In this document: positions 58,757 through 64,000 of the stretch, piece by piece
How positions within the stretch are numbered: position 1 is the stretch's first letter
Layout of the letters: each line of letters begins with the position of its first letter
Assembly (NCBI RefSeq): GCF_029814935.1
Contig: NZ_CP104582.1
Coordinates: 2,728,001 to 2,792,000 of the forward strand
Length of the DNA stretch: 64,000 nucleotides
Direction: 5' to 3'
Source of the DNA: Pseudomonas sp. GD03919
Lineage (GTDB): Bacteria; Pseudomonadota; Gammaproteobacteria; Pseudomonadales; Pseudomonadaceae
Program-made: the position numbers and the translations under genes
Notes under the pieces: model-generated
Database searches by the model: none
Seen by the model: only the letters and a program-made list of their open reading frames with translations
What the model was told of the DNA's origin: nothing

Positions 58757-58927
58757 AGAGCCTGTTTAGGATCTCGCGAGCTAGAGCGATACAAGGCAAA
58801 AATAAGCGAGGAACGGTCGGAGTCGCGGGCGACTGTACTTTTGTACATGAGCATTCCGACCGGGCTGGCGATCCAGCTTGTTTTTAACGCAGTAACGCCG
58901 ACGCGCAGCAGATCATAAATAGGCTCT
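58757..58927. mobile_element. 171-bp MITE-like element between the EamA and SelW-like genes
   Basis: The terminal inverted repeats AGAGCCTGTTTAGGATCT (left) and AGAGCCTATTTATGATCT (reverse complement of the right end) agree at 16 of 18 positions. Inside, CGGTCGGA/TCCGACCG and TGTAC/GTACA form nested hairpins. The same type of sequence is familiar from other pseudomonads. It has no coding capacity and no clear target duplication. Its right end supplies two bases of the stop codon of the SelW-like gene. Confidence 0.7.
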
Positions 58928-59207
58928 AGCGGTCGTTGTGGCCCAGATCGCGACCTGGATCGATCAGATCGCGCACCCGCTGCTTGAGTACCTTGGCCTC
59001 GGGAAAGCCTCCATCGGCCTTGCGCTCCCAGATCTGCCGGCCATCGCAGAGGATGCGGAACACGCCGCCGGTGCCCGGCTCCAGGCTGACCCGGCCGAGC
59101 TCGTCGGCAAAGGTGCTCAGCAGTTCCTGAGCCAGCCACGCGGCGCGCAGCAGCCACTGACACTGGGTGCAATAGGTGATGACGATTTCGGGCTTCTGAT
59201 CGGGCAT
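58926..59207 (-). CDS. SelT/SelW/SelH (Rdx) family protein
   Basis: A 93-residue thioredoxin-like protein. The redox motif CTQC is in ITYCTQCQWLLRAAWLAQEL, where eukaryotic homologues may have Cys-x-x-Sec. The rest (GGVFRILCDGRQIWERKADG, GFPEAKVLKQRVRDLIDP) is typical. The function is unknown, probably redox. Its TAG stop is formed at the junction with a MITE-like element, yet the protein keeps the usual length, so it appears undamaged. Confidence 0.87.
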   Translation of the reverse strand: MPDQKPEIVITYCTQCQWLLRAAWLAQELLSTFADELGRVSLEPGTGGVFRILCDGRQIWERKADGGFPEAKVLKQRVRDLIDPGRDLGHNDR

Positions 59208-59278
59208 GGCAGCGGCTCTACTGTGGGGCTTGATGCCTATAATAACGGCCTTTGTCTCTGCTCCTGCCGGAAACTGCC

Positions 59279-61465
59279 ATGCGCCGCCTGCTCTTTTCGC
59301 TGCTCTGCCTGTTCGCCCTCTCCAGCCTGCCCGTCGTCGCCGCCGACCGTGTCGGCCTGGTGTTGTCCGGCGGTGCCGCCCGTGGCCTGGCGCACATTGG
59401 CGTGCTCAAGGCGCTAGAGGAACAAGGTATTCGCATCGATGCCATCGCTGGCACCAGCATGGGAGCCATCGTCGGCGGGCTGTACGCGTCCGGCTATTCG
59501 GTAGCGGAGCTTGAGCGCCTGGCGCTGGAACTGGACTGGCAACAGGCACTGTCCGACTCACCGCCACGCGAGGACATCCCCTTTCGCCGCAAGCAGGACG
59601 ACCGTGATTTTCTGATCAAGCAGAAACTCAGCTTCCGCGACGACGGCAGCCTGGGCCTGCCGCTGGGCGTGATTCAGGGCCAGAACCTGGCGCTGCTGCT
59701 GGAAAGCCTGCTGGTGCATCGCAGCGCCACCCGCGATTTCGATCATCTGCCGATCCCCTATCGCGCCGTGGCCACCGATGTGGTCACGGGTGAACAGGTG
59801 ATCATGAGCAGCGGCCACCTGCCGCAAGTGATGCGCGCCAGTATGTCGATCCCGGCGGTGTTCGCCCCGGTGGAAGTGGACGGCCGCCTGCTGGTCGACG
59901 GCGGCATGGTCAACAACGTGCCAATCGACGTCGCGCGGCAGATGGGCGTCGATCACGTCATCGTCGTCGACCTGGGTATGCCACTGAAACCGGCCAAAGA
60001 GCTGCTCACCGTGGTCGACGTGATGAACCAGTCGATCAACCTGATGATGCGCAAGAACTCCGAGGCTCAACTCGAAACGCTGGAGGCGGACGACGTATTG
60101 ATCCAGCCGCCACTGGCCGGCTTCGGCGTCGCCGACTTCAATCGTGGCGAACAGATGATCGACGCCGGTTATCGCGCCACGCAGATTCAGGCCGAGCGCC
60201 TGGCTCGTTTGCGTACCAGCAGCGCCGGCAATCCGGCACTGGCCATGGCCCGCACCCGCGAACAGCGCACACCGGTGATCCGCGAGATCCAGGTGGAAAA
60301 CGACTCGAAAGTCGGCGATGCGGTGATTCGCCGACACATTCGCCAACCGCTTGGCGAGCCACTGGACATGGATCGCCTGCAGAAAGACATGGGCACGCTG
60401 TATGGCCTGGACTACTTCGAGCGCGTGCAATACCGGGTAGAACCGCTGGACGAGCGCGGCAGCGCGCTGGTGATTGATGCCCGCGGCAAACGTACCGGCA
60501 CCGACTACCTGCGCCTGGGGTTGAACCTGTCCGATGACATGCGTGGCGACAGCGCTTTCAACATCGGCGCCAGTTACCGCATCAATGGCATCAACGAGCT
60601 TGGCGCCGAATGGCTGACCCGCCTGCAACTGGGTGACCGTCAGGAGCTCTACAGCGAGTTCTATCAACCGCTCGACGCCGGCTCGCGCTACTTCGTCGCA
60701 CCCTACCTGTTCGGTGAGGCGCAGAACGTCGAAGCGATCCTGGACAACGACCCCATCGCCGAATACCGCCTGGAGCGCTACGGCTATGGCCTCAATCTCG
60801 GCCGGCAGATTGCCAACAACGGCGAGATTCGTTTCGGCATCGCTCAGGCCTGGGGCGAGGCGGATGTTCGTGTCGGCGAGCGCGACCTGCCCAGCTTCAG
60901 TTTCAGCGAGGGGTACTATGAACTGCTGTACTCCTTCGACACCCTGGACAACCTCGACTTTCCGCGTACCGGCGAGGACATCGGCCTGATGCTGCGCAAG
61001 TATGATCGCGGCCTGGGCTCGGACGAGGAATATCGGCAATGGCAGCTGAAGCTGGACAAGGCCTACAGCCACGGCCCCAACACCTGGCTGTTCGGCGGTC
61101 GCTACGGGCGCACGCTGGATCAGGCGGAGGTGGTCACCTCGGGCTTCATTCTCGGTGGCGCCCAGGAGCTGTCCGGCTTTCGTCAGGACTCGCTGAGCGG
61201 CCAGAACATGGCGTTGGCGCGGATGATCTACTACCGGCGTATGACGCAAACCTCGATGTTGCCGCTGAACTTCCCGCTGTACCTGGGCATGTCGCTGGAA
61301 CGTGGCCGCGCGTGGAACAATGACAACGCCTTCGACAGTGGTTACATCAACGCCGCCAGTATCTTCCTCGGCCTGGATACGCCGCTCGGCCCGCTCAACT
61401 TCAGCTACGGTTTCAACGACGAGCGGGAAAAGGCGCTGTACCTGAATCTCGGCAAGAGCTTCTGA
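59279..61465 (+). CDS. plpD: Patatin-like type Vd autotransporter phospholipase PlpD
   Basis: A 728-residue protein, the same length as PlpD of P. aeruginosa. A signal peptide (LFALSSLPVVAA) precedes the patatin domain with oxyanion motif SGGAARG, nucleophile Ser60 in GTSMG and catalytic Asp207 in VDGGMVNN; these are the residues known in PlpD. A POTRA domain (about 340-410) and a C-terminal 16-strand barrel ending YLNLGKSF follow. It secretes its own lipase domain through the outer membrane (type Vd). ATG 59279 is chosen. Confidence 0.93.
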   Translation: MRRLLFSLLCLFALSSLPVVAADRVGLVLSGGAARGLAHIGVLKALEEQGIRIDAIAGTSMGAIVGGLYASGYSVAELERLALELDWQQALSDSPPREDIPFRRKQDDRDFLIKQKLSFRDDGSLGLPLGVIQGQNLALLLESLLVHRSATRDFDHLPIPYRAVATDVVTGEQVIMSSGHLPQVMRASMSIPAVFAPVEVDGRLLVDGGMVNNVPIDVARQMGVDHVIVVDLGMPLKPAKELLTVVDVMNQSINLMMRKNSEAQLETLEADDVLIQPPLAGFGVADFNRGEQMIDAGYRATQIQAERLARLRTSSAGNPALAMARTREQRTPVIREIQVENDSKVGDAVIRRHIRQPLGEPLDMDRLQKDMGTLYGLDYFERVQYRVEPLDERGSALVIDARGKRTGTDYLRLGLNLSDDMRGDSAFNIGASYRINGINELGAEWLTRLQLGDRQELYSEFYQPLDAGSRYFVAPYLFGEAQNVEAILDNDPIAEYRLERYGYGLNLGRQIANNGEIRFGIAQAWGEADVRVGERDLPSFSFSEGYYELLYSFDTLDNLDFPRTGEDIGLMLRKYDRGLGSDEEYRQWQLKLDKAYSHGPNTWLFGGRYGRTLDQAEVVTSGFILGGAQELSGFRQDSLSGQNMALARMIYYRRMTQTSMLPLNFPLYLGMSLERGRAWNNDNAFDSGYINAASIFLGLDTPLGPLNFSYGFNDEREKALYLNLGKSF

Positions 61466-61468
61466 AAC

Positions 61469-61498
61469 GACGAGGCCGCGCAGTTGCGCGGCCTCGTC
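61469..61498. terminator. Hairpin between convergent plpD and the FimV-like gene
   Basis: GACGAGGCCGCGC and GCGCGGCCTCGTC form a perfect 13-bp stem with an AGTT loop, directly after plpD. T-runs are short, so termination may be moderate. Confidence 0.6.
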
Positions 61499-61519
61499 AG
61501 GTACAGCAGCCCGGGACTG

Positions 61520-63601
61520 TCAGGCGATTTCCGCCAATAACTGGCGAGCCGCCTTCTTCTGCTCGTCGTCGCCATGGTCGATCACGTCATTGAGGATGTC
61601 GCAGGCAGTGGCGATATCCCCCTGCCTGATATACGCCAGTGCCTGATTGAGCCGGGTCATGTGCTCGGGGTCGGTCGCCAATTGATCGATATCGCCCTGC
61701 AGCGCCGCAGTGGCATCGGCATCGCCGGCGAAGGCATCGAGGAAATTGTCGTCCAGCGCTTTGACCTCATCACTGAGGACCATTTCCATCTCGCTGAAAG
61801 CGCTCAACTGCTCGTCTTCATGATGCAACTCGAACACCTCCGGCAACTCCTGCAGGTTGCTGGCGAAGGATGCATCGAACTCCGGTTCGACAGCCGGCTT
61901 GGCTTTGCCTTTGGCGGTAGCCGGGAACGGGCTGACCAGCTCCCAGTCGGCATCCAGCGACAGGTCGTCGAGGTTGAGCTGGAAATCCTGCTCGGTCAGC
62001 GGCTCTGCAACAGGCGGCGACATAACAGGCTCGTTCGGTGCCGGCTGGGACATGGGCAGGTCGGGATAGCGTGCCTTGAGTGCATCGATACGCGCAGCGT
62101 CGAAGGCCTCACCCCGCAGCACCGCCTCCTCACGGGCAAAGCCTGCGCCATCACCGAGCATCGCCATGACTTCCAGCAGACGAAAGCGCAGATCACTGCG
62201 CTGCGGTGCCTGAGCCAGTGCCTTGTTCAGTTCGCCACGGGCCTCGCTGAGACGCCCATAGGCGATATAGACATTGGCCGCCTCAAGCGCATCGACTGGC
62301 GCCTGGGCCCGGGCAGGCACCGGTGTCGGCACGGCCTTCAGCACCGGCTCGGTAGGCACCGAAACGGCAATCTGCGGCTGGGGCTGTGGCTGAGACGCCT
62401 GCGCCTTCGCTTGCACCTGAACCACGGGCTTGCCTGTGTCGCCACGCCGCCGCACAGCCCAGAACAGTGCACCGAGCAGCAATAAAAGACCCGTGCCACC
62501 TGCCAGGAGCGTCGCCCACCAGCCACGCCCGGCAATGGGCTCCTGCAAACTGACCGGCGTTGCCACGACAGGCGCAGTAACGGGCTCGGCTGGTGTACGC
62601 GCAGCCAGCTCAGCCAACTGGGCATCCTTCTGCGCGAGTTGTTCCTGCAATTGCTGCAGTTGCAGTTGCAACTGCGCCAGGCCTTGTTGCAACTGCAGGT
62701 TTTCTGCAGCCTGGTTGGCCAACTCGGCATCCAGCTGACGCTGCTTCTCAGCCAGTAGCGCCAGGCTTTCGGCTTGTGGCGGCGCCGACTCCACAGCAGC
62801 CGGTGGCGCGCTGAGCAATCCCTCGACACTGCTTTGTGCAGCGACGGGCGCGGCGTCGGCTGCCGTTGGTGCGGCAGTCGGCTGGAGCGCGCCTGCACGC
62901 GCGGCATCCGGCAACAACAGAGCGGTACCAGCCAGCAGACGACTTGGATCACCACCAGCAAAGGCATTCGGGTTGAGGGCAAGAATGCCCTCCATCAATG
63001 CCTGCTGAGACAGCGTGCTGCCCTGCTCACGCAAACGCGCAGCGATGGACCAGAGGCTGTCGCCGCGCACGACTTGGTGACGATGCCCGGCCGTGGCACT
63101 CGGTGGAGGCACCGCTCTGACCGGTGCCACTGGAGCCTGAGCACGCGGGGTCACTTGCGAGACTACTGCAGCACTGGGCGCTGCCACCGAGGTGTAGGCC
63201 GATGAGCCTGGCGGGTCGAGCAGCACGGTGTATTCGCGCAGCAACTGACCGTTGGGGCGCGCCACCTCGACGATGAAATTCAGGTAAGGCTCGCGCACCG
63301 GACGGCTGGAAACCACACGAATGACACTGCGCGAACCACGTAACAGCGGCGTAAAACGCAAGTCATTGAGAAAGTACAAACGCTCGACGCCCGAACGGCT
63401 GAAGATCTCAGCAGGCGCCAGACCGACGCGCAAATCCTGCGCGCCCAGGTCACCCACCTCGAGCAATTCGATCTCGGCCTCGAACGGCTGGTTCAACGCC
63501 GAGTGCAGGGTGATGTCCCCCAACCCGAGCGCCGGCGCCATACCCGAATAGAGCGCAGAGCCAGACGCCAAGCCCAACATTAACTGACGCACCCGAGCCA
63601 T
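61520..63601 (-). CDS. FimV-like protein with LysM domain
   Basis: A 693-residue FimV paralogue: signal peptide (ALYSGMAPALGLGDI), N-terminal FimV domain (HSALNQPFEAEIELLEV, YLNFIVEVARPNGQLLREYT), a LysM domain at about 172-225, a Gln-rich coiled coil, a transmembrane helix near 355-375 and an acidic cytoplasmic region. A TPR-like C-terminus (LNQALAYIRQGDIATACDIL) ends it. It is shorter than FimV at 33821-36664 but keeps every domain. It lies beside plpD as PA3340 does. ATG 63601 has GGAGG upstream. Confidence 0.9.
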   Translation of the reverse strand: MARVRQLMLGLASGSALYSGMAPALGLGDITLHSALNQPFEAEIELLEVGDLGAQDLRVGLAPAEIFSRSGVERLYFLNDLRFTPLLRGSRSVIRVVSSRPVREPYLNFIVEVARPNGQLLREYTVLLDPPGSSAYTSVAAPSAAVVSQVTPRAQAPVAPVRAVPPPSATAGHRHQVVRGDSLWSIAARLREQGSTLSQQALMEGILALNPNAFAGGDPSRLLAGTALLLPDAARAGALQPTAAPTAADAAPVAAQSSVEGLLSAPPAAVESAPPQAESLALLAEKQRQLDAELANQAAENLQLQQGLAQLQLQLQQLQEQLAQKDAQLAELAARTPAEPVTAPVVATPVSLQEPIAGRGWWATLLAGGTGLLLLLGALFWAVRRRGDTGKPVVQVQAKAQASQPQPQPQIAVSVPTEPVLKAVPTPVPARAQAPVDALEAANVYIAYGRLSEARGELNKALAQAPQRSDLRFRLLEVMAMLGDGAGFAREEAVLRGEAFDAARIDALKARYPDLPMSQPAPNEPVMSPPVAEPLTEQDFQLNLDDLSLDADWELVSPFPATAKGKAKPAVEPEFDASFASNLQELPEVFELHHEDEQLSAFSEMEMVLSDEVKALDDNFLDAFAGDADATAALQGDIDQLATDPEHMTRLNQALAYIRQGDIATACDILNDVIDHGDDEQKKAARQLLAEIA

Positions 63602-63836
63602 GTGACCTCCAGGGTTATCCTGATCGAACGCCACCTCCACGACTCCTGCCTGAGCTTCCATTGGTCGGGAGACTGGCGCCCTTGAAAGTTCCGAGAACGG
63701 CTGACAAGCCTCTTGTCGAGGCCGTCTCGGATTAGATTATGGCTACTGATTCACAAAGTAGCGGCCTGGGCGTCAGTTTGCCGATGAAAGCACGGTGCCA
63801 TCAAGCGCCATTAGTCAAAAGCTGGACACAAAAATG

Positions 63837-63861
63837 ATTTCGATCAGAAAGTGATCGAAAT
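63837..63861 (-). terminator. Terminator after the MarR gene
   Basis: ATTTCGATCA and TGATCGAAAT form a perfect 10-bp stem with a 5-nt loop. On the minus strand it is followed by CATTTTTGTG. It lies 19 bp beyond the MarR-like stop codon. The 235 bp from here to the FimV-like start hold its promoter region, in which I see no clear motif. Confidence 0.75.
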
Positions 63862-63879
63862 TTTGACACCAACAGCCGG

Positions 63880-64000
63880 TCACTTCATCAAATTACCCAG
63901 TACACGGGCGTGAACCTGCTGGCAGCGACGCAGATCATCCTCATCAATACCGGCAAAGACCTCATGGCGCAGCTGGGTGGAGATCGCCTCGATCTTTTCA
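63880..64000 (-). CDS. C-terminal end of a MarR-family regulator (runs off the right edge)
   Basis: The minus strand reads EKIEAISTQLRHEVFAGIDE then DDLRRCQQVHARVLGNLMK and a TGA at 63880-63882. This matches the last helix of MarR regulators. In P. aeruginosa a MarR-type gene (PA3341) lies next to the FimV-like gene, which supports the call. Only about 40 codons are visible. Confidence 0.65.
   Translation of the reverse strand, partial: EKIEAISTQLRHEVFAGIDEDDLRRCQQVHARVLGNLMK

Noticed and set aside
59558..61249. 563-codon minus-strand frame opposite plpD
   Set aside because: Shadow of plpD; no recognisable domain, His/Gln/Val-rich composition typical of antisense frames.

Overview
The window is about 64 kb of high-GC DNA with the gene content, codon use and REP-type repeats of a Pseudomonas chromosome. 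The acyclic terpene (atu) cluster, the etf genes, the purF-fimV-leu block, PlpD and two FimV paralogues point to the P. aeruginosa/P. mendocina side of the genus, and a mendocina/oleovorans-like species is my best guess (inference). From memory, the gene order follows several separate stretches of the P. aeruginosa PAO1 map in ascending order (about PA2885-2897, PA2949-2953, PA3106-3122, PA3169-3179 and PA3339-3341), so this looks like core chromosome with blocks removed, not an island.

Layout. 1-677: the start of a periplasmic solute-binding protein that runs off the left edge. 868-11259: atuR diverging from atuABCDEFG, the citronellol/geraniol degradation operon with geranyl-CoA carboxylase (AtuC/AtuF); nearly every gap in the operon holds a REP hairpin and atuH is absent. 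11398-14920 (minus): a Pro/Ala-rich lipoprotein, an SbrR-like anti-sigma factor, an SbrI-like ECF sigma factor and a VWA lipoprotein interrupted by an in-frame stop. 15006-18638 (minus): a MocR-type regulator, an OmpA/DUF4398 lipoprotein pair and a second solute-binding protein. 18745-25016: a PlaF-like membrane lipase, a complete 1.6-kb IS1182-family element, etfBA and the divergent etf-QO gene with a PsrA-type site. 25081-42400 (minus): an SDR, metZ, purF, cvpA, a SPOR protein, folC, accD, trpF, truA, fimV, an asd paralogue, asd, leuB, leuD and leuC. 42681-46952: a LysR regulator and a large PAS-GGDEF-EAL protein.

47003-53077: mtnA, MTA/SAH deaminase, ubiG, mupP, yciK and a diguanylate cyclase, covering methylthioadenosine salvage, ubiquinone synthesis, MurNAc recycling and c-di-GMP. 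53344-57380: rluB, a glycosyltransferase, an LpxH-like phosphoesterase and an AraC regulator. 57556-64000: csaA, an EamA transporter, a SelW-like protein, plpD (type Vd secreted phospholipase), a FimV-like protein and the end of a MarR regulator.

Most notable observations. (1) The mtnA product lacks both catalytic residues of methylthioribose-1-phosphate isomerase: Cys to Gly166 and Asp to Glu246. (2) Two unrelated mobile elements, the IS1182-family element at 19.7 kb and a 146-bp IS4-like MITE at 53.2 kb, each sit inside the hairpin of a rho-independent terminator between convergent genes. A third MITE-like element occupies another convergent junction at 58.8 kb and supplies part of a stop codon. 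(3) Two copies of a 16-bp operator in opposite orientation lie between atuR and atuA. (4) The VWA gene of the ECF sigma operon carries a clean internal stop. I found no wholly new multi-gene system, CRISPR array, rRNA or tRNA.
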